Positions 50,228 to 59,253 are shown, numbered from the stretch's first letter. The stretch: DNA of 64,000 bases from JBIKWM01 sp044356305 (GCA_044356305.1 JBIKWM010000001.1:124001-188000), one strand, 5' to 3'. The notes: generated from the letters alone by a model not told the origin. Translations and numbers: made by a program.

Positions 50228-51349
50228 ATGGATAATCCGTTCCCGATACACGACTACACGGGGCCAGAGTACTTCTGCGACCGCGCCAAGGAGACCGCAT
50301 CCCTTATAGAGGCTGTGCGCAACGGTCGCAATGTGACCCTGTTCTCAAAAAGGAGGATGGGCAAAACGGGCCTGTTGCGCCATCTGATCAGGACCCTTGC
50401 GGCAGAGGGTATACAGGGCATTTATATCGACATATTCCCTACCCAGAGCACTGGCGGGCTCATGAACACCATAGGCACCGAGCTGCTGCACCTCACGGAG
50501 ACCTGGCCAGAAAAAGCAGGCCGAATGCTGCGCGAGGCATTGTTGTCGCTGCGGCCCCGCATTACATACGACCCGGTATCGGGCCAGCCGGCAGTCGAAT
50601 TCCTGATGCAGGATGACCGCACTGGTCCGGCATTGGCCGAGGTACTGCGCAAGATTGATTCGCTGGGCCACACCGTACTCATTGCCATTGACGAATTTCA
50701 ACAGATAACGCGCTACCCCGAGCGTGATACCGAGGCACTGCTCCGCTCCATCATCCAGGATCTGCGCAATGTGCGGTTCATATTCTCGGGCAGCGAGACA
50801 GGCCTGCTCACATCCATGTTCACCGATTCGGCACGGCCGTTCTACCAAAGTGCACAGATGCTTCATCTCGGCCCAATTGACCGCGCCATGTATGGCCCGT
50901 TCATACTTCAATGGATGCAACATGGTGGTAAAATGATGGATGCCGATGCCTTGGACAGGGTGTTTGAACTGACCCAGGTACACACGTACTACGTACAGGC
51001 CATCTGCAACAGGCTGTATGCCAAGGATGTGACACGGATAGATGTAAAGGCGGTGAACGAGGTGCTCACCGCCATTTTGGCCGAGAACGACTATGTATGC
51101 CACAGCTATCGTCTCATGCTGACCAACCCACAATGGAACACACTGAGGGCTGTTGCACATGAGGGCAGACTGTTCTCGCCTGCCGCTTCGGCTTTTCTAC
51201 GCAGATACAACCTTGGTGCGGCCAGCACCGTGAGGCGATCAATCGAGTCGCTCTCGGCATCAGGGTTCCTTGTGCAGGATGTGGCGGACGGCCGTCAATA
51301 CCTCGAGGTACAGGACGTGTTCCTGGCATTGTGGCTAAGGGGACATTGA
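50228..51349 (+). CDS. AAA-type ATPase with C-terminal winged helix
   Basis: A 373-residue protein of the archaeal-ATPase (PF01637-like, STAND-related) type. Walker A is LFSKRRMGKTGLLRHL, Walker B is VLIAIDEFQQI, and a sensor-like strand FIFSGSETGLL follows. Residues about 295-373 form a winged-helix domain (AAVHEG-like, AASTVRRSIESLSASGFLV). These proteins are frequent in Bacteroidetes; most have no known partner. It stands alone between the GT-C and acyltransferase genes. No nuclease or toxin domain is attached. Confidence 0.85.
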   Translation: MDNPFPIHDYTGPEYFCDRAKETASLIEAVRNGRNVTLFSKRRMGKTGLLRHLIRTLAAEGIQGIYIDIFPTQSTGGLMNTIGTELLHLTETWPEKAGRMLREALLSLRPRITYDPVSGQPAVEFLMQDDRTGPALAEVLRKIDSLGHTVLIAIDEFQQITRYPERDTEALLRSIIQDLRNVRFIFSGSETGLLTSMFTDSARPFYQSAQMLHLGPIDRAMYGPFILQWMQHGGKMMDADALDRVFELTQVHTYYVQAICNRLYAKDVTRIDVKAVNEVLTAILAENDYVCHSYRLMLTNPQWNTLRAVAHEGRLFSPAASAFLRRYNLGAASTVRRSIESLSASGFLVQDVADGRQYLEVQDVFLALWLRGH

Positions 51350-51362
51350 CCTCAGAGGCCGT

Positions 51363-52217
51363 TCACCTGGGTTTGTGCTTCCACCGGTTGTGGGTCCAAA
51401 GCCAGTTCTCGGGGTGCTCGCGTATGCGTCCTTCCATCCACCTCGCATAGGCCTCAGTTATCTCGTCCTCTGTGGTGACCGACCCATCGGCAAAAGCTAA
51501 ATGCGTGTGGTTGCAATATCGCCCTCGCCCTGTGCGCACCATGTCCTCAAAGACCACCGCCTGCCCAGTTCTGCGCGCCATAATCTCCATGCCACGATGG
51601 AATGGGGCCTTCCGCCCCAAGAAAAAGGTCCAATGCGCCCTGCGCAGTTCCGATGGGTTCTGGTCGGCAAGGAAAACCGTCACGGTTGGCACCTCGGGCC
51701 TCGTCAACAGGGCGCCCAGGTCGTTGGCTGCCACCATTGTACTGCCGTGCCGCTGCCTGATGTGCATGAGCAACCGTCCCATGGCCGGGCTGCCCGTCAT
51801 CATGTAGATCACCCGGCTGCGGTGCCCCGAGTCGCTGCTCAGCAGCCAATTGGCCCATTCCCAATTGAAGAAATGACCTGATGCCTGAAGGATGCTCCTA
51901 CCCTCAGCCTGCCACTGACGATAAAGGCCGAAATCAATCTGAAACCGCTCGCGGATCTCAGCTGGCGTGGCGGTAAGCAGCTTAAGTGTCTCAACCGCCA
52001 TGTCGCACAGGTTGCGGTAGAACTGTTTGGCTATCTCCTCCCGTTCCGATTCGCTCTTTTCGGGAAATGCATGCCGGAGATTATCCTGCACAAGGGCTCT
52101 CCGGTAACCTATGACCCTGAATATGAGAAAGTACAGAAGGTCGCTCAGCACATACAGTGCCCACCAGGGCAGATATGAGAGTAGCTGGAGCGGAATCCTG
52201 ATCGCCCAATACGCCAT
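51363..52217 (-). CDS. LpxL/HtrB-family acyltransferase
   Basis: A 284-residue membrane-anchored acyltransferase of the Kdo-lipid A lauroyl/myristoyl transferase family. It has an N-terminal hydrophobic segment (LLSYLPWWALYVLSDLLYFL), the catalytic motif SGHFFNWEWA (HX4E) and later FLADQNPS and APFHRGMEIMARRTG. Likely adds a secondary fatty acid to lipid A or an aminolipid. Met 52217 is supported by the -7 element TACATTTG at 52233-52226. The frame is open to 52256. Confidence 0.88.
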   Translation of the reverse strand: MAYWAIRIPLQLLSYLPWWALYVLSDLLYFLIFRVIGYRRALVQDNLRHAFPEKSESEREEIAKQFYRNLCDMAVETLKLLTATPAEIRERFQIDFGLYRQWQAEGRSILQASGHFFNWEWANWLLSSDSGHRSRVIYMMTGSPAMGRLLMHIRQRHGSTMVAANDLGALLTRPEVPTVTVFLADQNPSELRRAHWTFFLGRKAPFHRGMEIMARRTGQAVVFEDMVRTGRGRYCNHTHLAFADGSVTTEDEITEAYARWMEGRIREHPENWLWTHNRWKHKPR

Positions 52218-52225
52218 TGAGCTGT

Positions 52226-52233
52226 CAAATGTA
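52226..52233 (-). promoter_or_regulatory. -7 promoter element of the acyltransferase gene
   Basis: TACATTTG on the minus strand, an exact TAnnTTTG match, 9 bp before the start codon at 52217. Confidence 0.55.
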
Positions 52234-52344
52234 GGTCTCGGCACAGGGCCTGACACACATCAGCCTCAGTTCAGACCTGCATCAGGTCCAACGGCTCGGG
52301 CCCCGTTTTCCTTTGCCTCAGGATCAATCAACAACCCAATCCGA

Positions 52345-52737
52345 ATGAGTACACAGACTGCAACAAGACGCCTTACCGACCTGCACTTCGAAAACCAGCT
52401 ATGGCTGAAAGAGATGGGATTCTATGAGGTGGAACAAAAGAGCCTCGAATCGCGCCTGCAGGAAGTGGTGGCCAAGAACAACGACCACGACATGCTCGCC
52501 AAGGCAGAGTCCTTTCAGAACAAGTTCATCAGGCAGCATGAGGTGACGCGCGAGATCATTCACTCCATCAAGGAACACGAGAACTGGCTGGCGGCCTATG
52601 CCGCCAAGAACCCTGTGGCCGTTGACAAGATGGAATTTGCTGACCACGCCATCCTGCGCGACCGCGTTGAGACCTACAAGAGGCTGTATGCAGAGCTGCG
52701 GGCCGACTTTCTCAAATGGCTTATAAACTGGATGTGA
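52345..52737 (+). CDS. Small helical protein, unknown
   Basis: A 130-residue protein without signal peptide, predicted almost entirely helical with heptad-like spacing (LWLKEMGFYEVEQKSLESRLQEV cut: VEQKSLESRLQEVVAKN; RVETYKRLYAELRADFLKW). Coiled-coil is likely. I do not recognise a family function. It is followed by the next small gene after 1 bp, so the pair is probably co-expressed up to the terminator at 53135. Met 52345 is the first Met that leaves the divergent acyltransferase start free. Confidence 0.7.
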   Translation: MSTQTATRRLTDLHFENQLWLKEMGFYEVEQKSLESRLQEVVAKNNDHDMLAKAESFQNKFIRQHEVTREIIHSIKEHENWLAAYAAKNPVAVDKMEFADHAILRDRVETYKRLYAELRADFLKWLINWM

Positions 52738-52738
52738 G

Positions 52739-53113
52739 ATGATTGTACATGTGGACGACAACAGCACCACTGCCTCGGTAAACGAGGCCTTCGGTGCGAA
52801 TTTTCCCTTCCTGCGTCTGGCCTTTTTCAAGAAATCGCATGGGCAGGGCGAGATATCGAAACGGGCCGACCAATTGGCCGATGATGCCCGTTTCGGGGAA
52901 TACAGAAAGAAACACGGCAGCGGTGACCTCATCATCACCCCCGCCATGATCGTGAGCGACCTTGAGGATGCCTTTGAGCTGCATTTCGCTCTGCACGTTC
53001 AGGTGTTGCGCAGGCAGGGCAAGTCGTGGATTGTGACCGGAATAACCGACACCTGGACCCTTGAGCGGCAGAACTCCGAAGGCGAGGTTCTGAGCACGGA
53101 GGTAGAGGAGTAG
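52739..53113 (+). CDS. Small conserved-looking protein, unknown
   Basis: A 124-residue soluble protein. The N-terminus MIVHVDDNSTTASVNEAFGANFPFLRLAFF is a beta/alpha unit, followed by a charged helix (GEISKRADQLADDARFGEYRKK) and strands with HVQVLRRQGKSWIVTGITDTWTLERQN. This kind of small two-layer protein recurs in Bacteroidetes, but I know no function. It lies 1 bp after the preceding gene and is followed by a terminator. Confidence 0.7.
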   Translation: MIVHVDDNSTTASVNEAFGANFPFLRLAFFKKSHGQGEISKRADQLADDARFGEYRKKHGSGDLIITPAMIVSDLEDAFELHFALHVQVLRRQGKSWIVTGITDTWTLERQNSEGEVLSTEVEE

Positions 53114-53134
53114 GCTTGATCGGATTGATATCAT

Positions 53135-53170
53135 GAGGCTGCGGGATGACCGTGGCCTCTTTTCTTTTCT
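53135..53170 (+). terminator. Rho-independent terminator after the small gene pair
   Basis: GAGGCTGCGG and CCGTGGCCTC form a 10-bp stem (two G-T pairs) with a GATGA loop, followed by TTTTCTTTTCT. Confidence 0.88.
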
Positions 53171-53194
53171 GTCCTTTGCCAAAATCTTAGACCA

Positions 53195-54604
53195 ATGGCA
53201 GAGCAGATCGAATTTGGCACAGACGGCTGGCGGGCCGTGATAGCCCGCGAGTTCACCGTAGAGAATGTGGCCCGCGTGGCACAGGCCACCGCTGATTGGT
53301 TGAAGGCAAAGCCTCTGCCCCAACGGGCCGTGGTGGGGCACGACAACCGCTTTGCTGGCGAACTTTTTGCCGATACGGTGGCGCGGGTTTTCCTGCTCAA
53401 CGGCATCGAGGTGCATTTGGCCGAAGGTCCCGTGAGCACACCCATGATATCGTTGGCCACCAAAGAGCTGAACTGCGGCATCGGGGTGATCATCACCGCC
53501 AGCCACAATCCGCCCGAATACAATGGGTTCAAGCTGAAAGGCGCTCACGGAGGGCCGCTGTTGGAAGCCGATGTGAAGGCTGTGGAGGCATTGATATCGG
53601 CTTCTGCCCCAGCCGGGTTCGCGGACGCGGACCTTTCTGCCGCCAAAAGCAAAGGACAGTTGCACACCACCAACCTCATGGCCATGTACATAGGTAAGGT
53701 TGAAACGGCCTTCGACCTCGACCTGATCCGCAGGTCAGGCCTCGAGTTTGCATACGATGCCATGTACGGCAGCGGGGCACAGTTGATGCGCAGGCTGTTC
53801 CCCGACATCACTTTCCTCCATGCCGAGCGCAACCCGCTGTTCGATGGCATTCCGCCCGAGCCGGTGCTGCGCAACCTGGGCGCGTTCCAAGAGGTGATAA
53901 AGCTCTCGGGCGATCTCGATTGCGGCCTGGCCACCGATGGCGATGCTGACCGCATCGCGCTGTTCGATGGCGAAGGCAATTACATCGACAGCCACCATGT
54001 GCTCATGCTACTGATCCATTACCTGGCCGGCACCAAGGGCTGGAAAGGCATGGTGGGCATGGGCTTCTCAAGTTCAGTGAAGGTGAAGCGTCTCTGCGAA
54101 CACTACAACATTCCTTATGTGGAAGTGATGATCGGGTTCAAGCACCTGTGCGGTGTGATGCTCGAACACGATGTGCTGGTGGGGGGCGAAGAGAGCGGTG
54201 GCATAGCCGTGAAAGGCCACATCCCCGAACGCGATGGCGTCTGGAACGGAATGGTGATCTGGGAGATGATGGCCCGGAGCGGAAAAAGCCTGCGGCAACT
54301 CATCGAGGAGATGTACACCATCACCGGGCCGTTCGCCTTCGAGCGCATCGACCTAAACATCCCCGAAGGCAAAAAGAACGAGGTGGTTGAAAACTGCAAA
54401 GCCGGCCGCTACACCGCCTTCAATGGTCGCAAGGTGCAGCGCGTAGAGACCATGGACGGCTACAAATACTGGCTCAGCGACCACGAATGGGTGATGGTGC
54501 GCCCATCTGGCACCGAGCCCGTGCTGCGCACCTATGCCGAGGCCGCCACCACTGCCGAGGCCTTCGCCATCTTGAAGGACTGCCACACGGAGTTGGGGGT
54601 GTAA
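53195..54604 (+). CDS. Phosphoglucomutase/phosphomannomutase
   Basis: A 469-residue alpha-D-phosphohexomutase that interconverts hexose 1- and 6-phosphates, making sugar-nucleotide precursors. The phosphoserine loop is ITASHNPPEYNG (Ser103), the metal loop TDGDADRIALFD, the sugar loop GGEESGGIAV, and the phosphate-binding loop MVRPSGTEPVLRTYAEA. All four catalytic loops are present. The last 41 bp of the gene recur, with three or four changes, at 55383-55423 just before the GH3 gene. Confidence 0.94.
   Translation: MAEQIEFGTDGWRAVIAREFTVENVARVAQATADWLKAKPLPQRAVVGHDNRFAGELFADTVARVFLLNGIEVHLAEGPVSTPMISLATKELNCGIGVIITASHNPPEYNGFKLKGAHGGPLLEADVKAVEALISASAPAGFADADLSAAKSKGQLHTTNLMAMYIGKVETAFDLDLIRRSGLEFAYDAMYGSGAQLMRRLFPDITFLHAERNPLFDGIPPEPVLRNLGAFQEVIKLSGDLDCGLATDGDADRIALFDGEGNYIDSHHVLMLLIHYLAGTKGWKGMVGMGFSSSVKVKRLCEHYNIPYVEVMIGFKHLCGVMLEHDVLVGGEESGGIAVKGHIPERDGVWNGMVIWEMMARSGKSLRQLIEEMYTITGPFAFERIDLNIPEGKKNEVVENCKAGRYTAFNGRKVQRVETMDGYKYWLSDHEWVMVRPSGTEPVLRTYAEAATTAEAFAILKDCHTELGV
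54562..54602 (+). repeat. Direct repeat, left copy (mutase 3' end)
   Basis: The stretch CTTCGCCAT...AGTTGGGGGT is the 3' end of the mutase gene. It is repeated at 55383-55423, an offset of 821 bp. Confidence 0.85.
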
Positions 54605-54624
54605 ATATTCATCGCTTCTCGATA

Positions 54625-54632
54625 TACCTTTG
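54625..54632 (+). promoter_or_regulatory. -7 promoter element of the 54653 gene
   Basis: TACCTTTG matches TAnnTTTG exactly, 21 bp before the start codon. The inserted gene thus appears to carry its own promoter. Confidence 0.55.
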
Positions 54633-54652
54633 ATCAGCAATCCGGTGTTCGA

Positions 54653-55360
54653 ATGCGTAAAGGGAAGGTCGCTTTAGAGATCAAACAACCCTGTGGGGAG
54701 CCTTGGGCTGGAATGACACGCAGTGGTCATGGCCGCTATTGCATGAACTGCCAGAAATCTGTGATTGACTTTACTGGCATGAACGACCGCCAGATCCTCG
54801 CCATCATCGAACAAGCGAATGGAAAGGTCTGCGGTCGATTGAATAAAGACCAGTTGGCCCGTCCACTCGATCTTGGTGGTGCTGAACAGCGTTCTCCCGT
54901 TCCGATGGCCCCTTTGCTGGCCGGCCTGATGCTATTGGGCGGAGCAGAAAATCTGATGGCCCAGGCAAATAATGAACCTATTACGTCCGTTCACGTGTTG
55001 GGCGAGGAATCGGATAAGACCACGATCAGTGGCGCAAAGAAATTATGTAAGGCTCTGACCGGAAGGGTGGTGGACAAAGACTCAAAGCTCCCGCTGAGTG
55101 GCGTTCTGATCCAACATTACTACCGTGGCCGCTACAACACCTTATCCGATGAGGACGGCTACTTCTCTCTTGAATTGCCTGAGAAACTCTCGAAACAGAG
55201 CAATTGGTTCAAGATTACCAAAACAGGATATGTGCTACTCGAATTTCAATTTGAAAAAGGCGTGCTACCGTTAGAACTGCAAGGGTCATTGGAAATGGAA
55301 TCCATGGATAACTTGGGTTTAAGGGTAGCAGGTGAGATTGAGGTAAGACCTCATAAGTGA
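54653..55360 (+). CDS. Cys-motif protein with CarboxypepD_reg-like domain
   Basis: A 235-residue protein. The N-terminal 50 residues carry the Bacteroidetes-specific motif PCGEPWAGMTRSGHGRYC-MNC (cysteines 14, 30 and 33), then SVIDFTGMNDRQILAI. A hydrophobic stretch (APLLAGLMLLGGAENLM) crosses the membrane and ends AQANN. The outer part, about residues 130-235, is a carboxypeptidase-regulatory-like beta fold (ALTGRVVDKDSKLPLSGVLI, DEDGYFSLELPEKL). This layout suggests an inner-membrane protein with a cytoplasmic Cys motif. Function unknown. It lies between two copies of the mutase 3' end, so it appears inserted. Confidence 0.8.
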   Translation: MRKGKVALEIKQPCGEPWAGMTRSGHGRYCMNCQKSVIDFTGMNDRQILAIIEQANGKVCGRLNKDQLARPLDLGGAEQRSPVPMAPLLAGLMLLGGAENLMAQANNEPITSVHVLGEESDKTTISGAKKLCKALTGRVVDKDSKLPLSGVLIQHYYRGRYNTLSDEDGYFSLELPEKLSKQSNWFKITKTGYVLLEFQFEKGVLPLELQGSLEMESMDNLGLRVAGEIEVRPHK

Positions 55361-55382
55361 ACGGTGTTGAGTTAATTTTTGA

Positions 55383-55423
55383 CTTCGCCATTTTGAAGGA
55401 TTGCCACATGGAGTTGGGGGTGT
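55383..55423 (+). repeat. Direct repeat, right copy (duplicated mutase tail)
   Basis: About 37-38 of 41 bases match the mutase 3' end at 54562-54602; the differences seen are mainly C to T. It runs to the GTG preceding the GH3 ATG, where GTGTGATG would form a TGA stop overlapping the GH3 start. Confidence 0.85.
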
Positions 55424-55424
55424 G

Positions 55425-57566
55425 ATGCGTGTTTGGGTATTCCTTTCTGTTTTGCTTCTGATAACCCATAATGGGCTTGCACAGATTAGTTCTCCCCATC
55501 AACAGGCCGTGGCTGCGGTAACGCAGATGTCGCTGCGGCAGAAGGTGAACGAGATGCGCGGCCGTGGCCGGGTGCGCTTTGCTTTGGGCATGATGAGCGG
55601 CATGGCGGTGCCGGTGCGGGCTGGAGGGAATGAGAAACAAGGAATTCCCAGCACGGTTTTCCTTGATGGTCCGCGCGGGGTGAGCCTGCGCAAAGGCACC
55701 ACCGCCTTTCCTTGCACCATGGCAAGGGCGGCATCGTGGGACCCCGATCTGGAACAGGAGGTAGGGGCCGCCATGGCCCGCGAGATCCGCGCATTGGGTG
55801 GCAACTATAGCGGGGCCATGTGCATGAACCTGTTGCGCCATCCGGGCTGGGGCCGTGCGCAAGAGACCTATGGCGAAGACCCGCACCATGTGGGCCGCAT
55901 GGCTGAGGGACTCATGCTCGGCCTGCACCGCCACCGTGTGCAGAGCTGCGCCAAACACTTCGCCCTCAACAGCATGGAGAACAACCGTTTCGGGGGCAAT
56001 TTCTTGGTGGAAGAGCGCACGCTACGCGAGGTCTATCTGCCGCACTTCGAGCGGGTGGTCAGGGCCGGGGCCACCAGCGTAATGAGCGCATACAACCGCG
56101 TGAACGGGGAATATTGCGGGGAGAACCGGCATCTGCTCACCGACATCCTCCGCAAGGAATGGGGCTTCACCGGCTACGTGACCTCCGATTGGGAATACGG
56201 AATAACAGATCCTGTAATGGCCATCAAGGCCGGCATGAACATCGAGATGCCCAGCGGAAAGCGGTACTCGGTGCCCAAGATCAGGAGGGCATTGAAAAAG
56301 GGCAAGATTTCCGAGGCCGATATTGACTCGCTCGTGGTGCAATCGGTGCGCACCAAGCTGGAATTCCTCTCAAGGCCCGACACGGCCCAGTACACCAATG
56401 CCATGCTGGCCTCAAAGGCCCACACAGACCTGGCACGCAAGGTGGCCGAGCAGAGCGCGGTGCTGCTGCGCAATGAGCATGGCGCGTTGCCCTTGCAATG
56501 GTGGGAAATGAAGAGCGTGGTGGTGACCGGATCCATGATGTGCTATGCCGAAACGGGCGACCGTGGCAGCAGCCGCTGCTATCCGTCATATGTCATCACT
56601 CCGCTCCAGGGCATAGAAGAGGCTTTGGACCGTACACCCGTTCGTCTGTCGGCCATGGCGCACACACAAGTTGATGCCTTGCGCGACAGCGCAGCCAAGG
56701 CCGATGCGGTCATTGTATTCGCAGGGACCACCTACAAAGACGAGGGCGAGTATATAGGCGGAGGCAGGATCCGCAGCCGCGAGAATCCGGACAAAGGCAA
56801 CTTCATTGTGAATGTGGGCTCCCTGGGCCTGGGTGGCGACCGCACCGACCTCCGCCTACGTGCTGATGACGTGACCGCCATTCAGACCGCCACAGCAGTG
56901 AACAGGCGCGTGATCGTGGTGCTGATAGGTGGATCGGCCTTCACGGTAGAGGAATGGCACGAAGGCACCGGGGCCATACTGCAGACCTTCTACAATGGCA
57001 TGGAAGGGGGCCGTGCCACCGCCCGTATCCTTTTCGGTGACGTGAACCCATCGGGCAAACTGCCCTTCACCGTGGCGAATAAAATGGAAGATTATCCGCC
57101 TTTCGACCCGTTCAGCCCTGAAGTGGAGTACGGTTATTTCCACGGATATACGCTTTTAGATAAGAACGGAGTGGAGCCGCGTTACCGTTTCGGTCATGGG
57201 CTCAGCTATACCTCTTTCCGTATGGATAGCCTGCATTTTGCCGGTGAGGTGTGGGAAGGCGGCAAACAGACAGCCGTGTTCGCAGTAAAATTGACCAATA
57301 CTGGAAACAGGCCCGGGGCGGAGGTGGTGCAGGCCTATGTCTCCTTTCCCGGCACCAAGGTGCAAAGGCCAAAGGAACTGCTGCGCGATTTTGGCAAAGT
57401 GCCCCTCAGGCAAGGCGAGAGCGCCTGGGTGCCCATTCACATCCGCATGGACGAGCTTCGGTATTTCGATCTGAAGACCAACGCATGGAATGTTGAAGAG
57501 GGCCAGTATCGCTTGGTGGTTCGAATGGGCTCAGACATTGAGCACGCGGTTGATATGGGATTCTGA
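55425..57566 (+). CDS. Glycoside hydrolase family 3 beta-glycosidase
   Basis: A 713-residue secreted enzyme (signal peptide MRVWVFLSVLLLITHNGLAQ). The N-terminal barrel has KHFALNSMENNR, TSVMSAYNRVNGEYC and the nucleophile loop GYVTSDWEYG (Asp255). The middle alpha/beta-sandwich has VIVFAGTTYKDEGEYIGGG, and the C-terminal fibronectin-III-like domain has LTNTGNRPGAEVVQAYVSFP. All three domains of GH3 beta-glucosidase/xylosidase enzymes are present. Exact sugar unknown. ATG 55425 gives the signal peptide. Confidence 0.93.
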   Translation: MRVWVFLSVLLLITHNGLAQISSPHQQAVAAVTQMSLRQKVNEMRGRGRVRFALGMMSGMAVPVRAGGNEKQGIPSTVFLDGPRGVSLRKGTTAFPCTMARAASWDPDLEQEVGAAMAREIRALGGNYSGAMCMNLLRHPGWGRAQETYGEDPHHVGRMAEGLMLGLHRHRVQSCAKHFALNSMENNRFGGNFLVEERTLREVYLPHFERVVRAGATSVMSAYNRVNGEYCGENRHLLTDILRKEWGFTGYVTSDWEYGITDPVMAIKAGMNIEMPSGKRYSVPKIRRALKKGKISEADIDSLVVQSVRTKLEFLSRPDTAQYTNAMLASKAHTDLARKVAEQSAVLLRNEHGALPLQWWEMKSVVVTGSMMCYAETGDRGSSRCYPSYVITPLQGIEEALDRTPVRLSAMAHTQVDALRDSAAKADAVIVFAGTTYKDEGEYIGGGRIRSRENPDKGNFIVNVGSLGLGGDRTDLRLRADDVTAIQTATAVNRRVIVVLIGGSAFTVEEWHEGTGAILQTFYNGMEGGRATARILFGDVNPSGKLPFTVANKMEDYPPFDPFSPEVEYGYFHGYTLLDKNGVEPRYRFGHGLSYTSFRMDSLHFAGEVWEGGKQTAVFAVKLTNTGNRPGAEVVQAYVSFPGTKVQRPKELLRDFGKVPLRQGESAWVPIHIRMDELRYFDLKTNAWNVEEGQYRLVVRMGSDIEHAVDMGF

Positions 57567-57699
57567 ACAATTGAGTCTCTATGAGGAGGGTGTATAGGGT
57601 CTAACACGCTCAAAAGTCGCGGTGTATGAGAAAGCCCCCTTTCACCACCGACCACTGAGAACGATCACCATGATAAGTCCAAGGCCGCAGGCCAGCATC

Positions 57700-57707
57700 T
57701 ACATTCG
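57700..57707 (+). promoter_or_regulatory. -7 promoter element before the PhoX gene
   Basis: TACATTCG matches TAnnTT(T/C)G, 26 bp before the start codon. Confidence 0.5.
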
Positions 57708-57732
57708 CAAGCCATAACCCGACACTGCTGCC

Positions 57733-59136
57733 ATGGCACCACGCGCTATCACATTCCGCTCAAGAAGGGACTTTATCCGCAACACTGCATTTGTGAGCCT
57801 TGGTTTCATGGCGCTCAAAGCCATGGCCTGCCGCCCTATGGCCGATGAGGCCACCACCGAGCTCCTTGCCGGGCCGGGCTACGGCCCCCTGGTGCCCGAC
57901 CCCGTGGGAATTCTCGATCTGCCAGACGGGTTCCGTTACAAAGTGATATCGAACACCACGCGCCCTATGAGCGATGGTCTGGTGGTGCCCGGAAAACCGG
58001 ATGGCATGGCCGCTTTTACTGGAAGCAAAGGCCGTGTCATTGTGGTGCGCAACCACGAGATGGAACTAGTGAATGTGGATATCGGGGCGTATGGACCATC
58101 GAACGAGAACATGAACAAGGTGCCGGCCGGTAAATTCTATGACGCGGGCAACGGCACTAACCCTGGTCAGGGTGGTACCACCACCATGGTGATAAACGAG
58201 GATACGCTTGAGGTGGAGAAGGAGTTCATGAGTCTGGCGGGCACCTACCGCAACTGCGCGGGGGGGCCTACACCGTGGGGCAGTTGGGTGACGTGCGAGG
58301 AGGATGTGACGCGTTTAGGCGGCTTTAACGGCATGACATCTGTCGATCACGGCTATGTGTTCGAAGTGCCGGCCTCCGAGACCATTGCGCTTGCCGATCC
58401 ACGCCCGATCAAAGAGATGGGCCGTTTCAATCACGAGGCCATCTGTGTCGATCCGGCCACGGGCATCGTCTATCTCACGGAAGACCGCCCCGATGGCATC
58501 TTCTACCGTTTCATCCCAAATGTGAAAGGCGATCTGCACTCAGGAGGCAAATTGCAGGCACTGGCCATTGTAGGTAAGGACAGTTTCGATACCCGCAACT
58601 GGCCCACCAGCACCACCGAGAAGATGTTGCGCTCTAAACCGATGCAGACCAGGTGGATAGACATGACCGAGGTGGAATCGCCCAACGATGACCTGCGCAT
58701 CCGCGGGTTCAAGGCGGGTGCTGCGCGATTTGCGCGGGGTGAGGGCACCTGGTTCGGTGACAACGAACTCTATTTCACATGTACCAACGGAGGCCAGATC
58801 ATGAAAGGGCAGATATTCCGTTACCGCCCGGGCAAGGCCGAGGGTGAAGGTGAGGACGGGACGATTGAACTCTTTGTTGAGACCGAAAATGAGCAGGTGA
58901 TGAAATCGTGCGATAACCTGACCGTGGCCCCGTGGGGCGACCTGATGGTATGCGAGGACGATCCCGCGCCATTCCTGCGCGGTGTCACGCGCGATGGGCA
59001 CATCTACGACTTTGGGCGCAACCGCCTGGCCAATGAGTTCACAGGCATCTGTTTCTCGCCCAGCGGCCGCACTATGTTCGTCAACATCCAGCACGAGGGG
59101 CTCACACTGGCCATTCAGGGGAAATGGCGGAGTTGA
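57733..59136 (+). CDS. PhoX-family (DUF839) phosphatase, Tat-exported
   Basis: A 467-residue protein with a twin-arginine leader (RSRRDFIRNTAFVSLGF), so it is folded with cofactor before export. The leader ends in a possible lipobox (KAMAC). PhoX proteins are Ca/Fe-dependent alkaline phosphatases; conserved parts here are NHEMELVNVD, GGTTTMVINEDTLEV, NCAGGPTPWGSWVTCEED, MGRFNHEAICVDP and YLTEDRPDGIFYRF, ending FTGICFSPSGRTMFVNIQHEG. Length is shorter than classic PhoX, as in many Bacteroidetes homologues, so the substrate could differ. Confidence 0.87.
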   Translation: MAPRAITFRSRRDFIRNTAFVSLGFMALKAMACRPMADEATTELLAGPGYGPLVPDPVGILDLPDGFRYKVISNTTRPMSDGLVVPGKPDGMAAFTGSKGRVIVVRNHEMELVNVDIGAYGPSNENMNKVPAGKFYDAGNGTNPGQGGTTTMVINEDTLEVEKEFMSLAGTYRNCAGGPTPWGSWVTCEEDVTRLGGFNGMTSVDHGYVFEVPASETIALADPRPIKEMGRFNHEAICVDPATGIVYLTEDRPDGIFYRFIPNVKGDLHSGGKLQALAIVGKDSFDTRNWPTSTTEKMLRSKPMQTRWIDMTEVESPNDDLRIRGFKAGAARFARGEGTWFGDNELYFTCTNGGQIMKGQIFRYRPGKAEGEGEDGTIELFVETENEQVMKSCDNLTVAPWGDLMVCEDDPAPFLRGVTRDGHIYDFGRNRLANEFTGICFSPSGRTMFVNIQHEGLTLAIQGKWRS

Positions 59137-59253
59137 GGGTGCGTTAAGCGACTTCACAGTACACTTTGTGGACCCAATGGCCATCCTTTGTGAGAATTCC
59201 CATTGGCTCATCATAGGGTACAGTCAGGTCTGCGTACAGTATTCGGGAATTAG

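Noticed and set aside
54562..55427. Insertion sequence with target duplication
   Set aside because: The direct repeat is 41 bp, far longer than usual target duplications, and the segment has no transposase or terminal inverted repeats.
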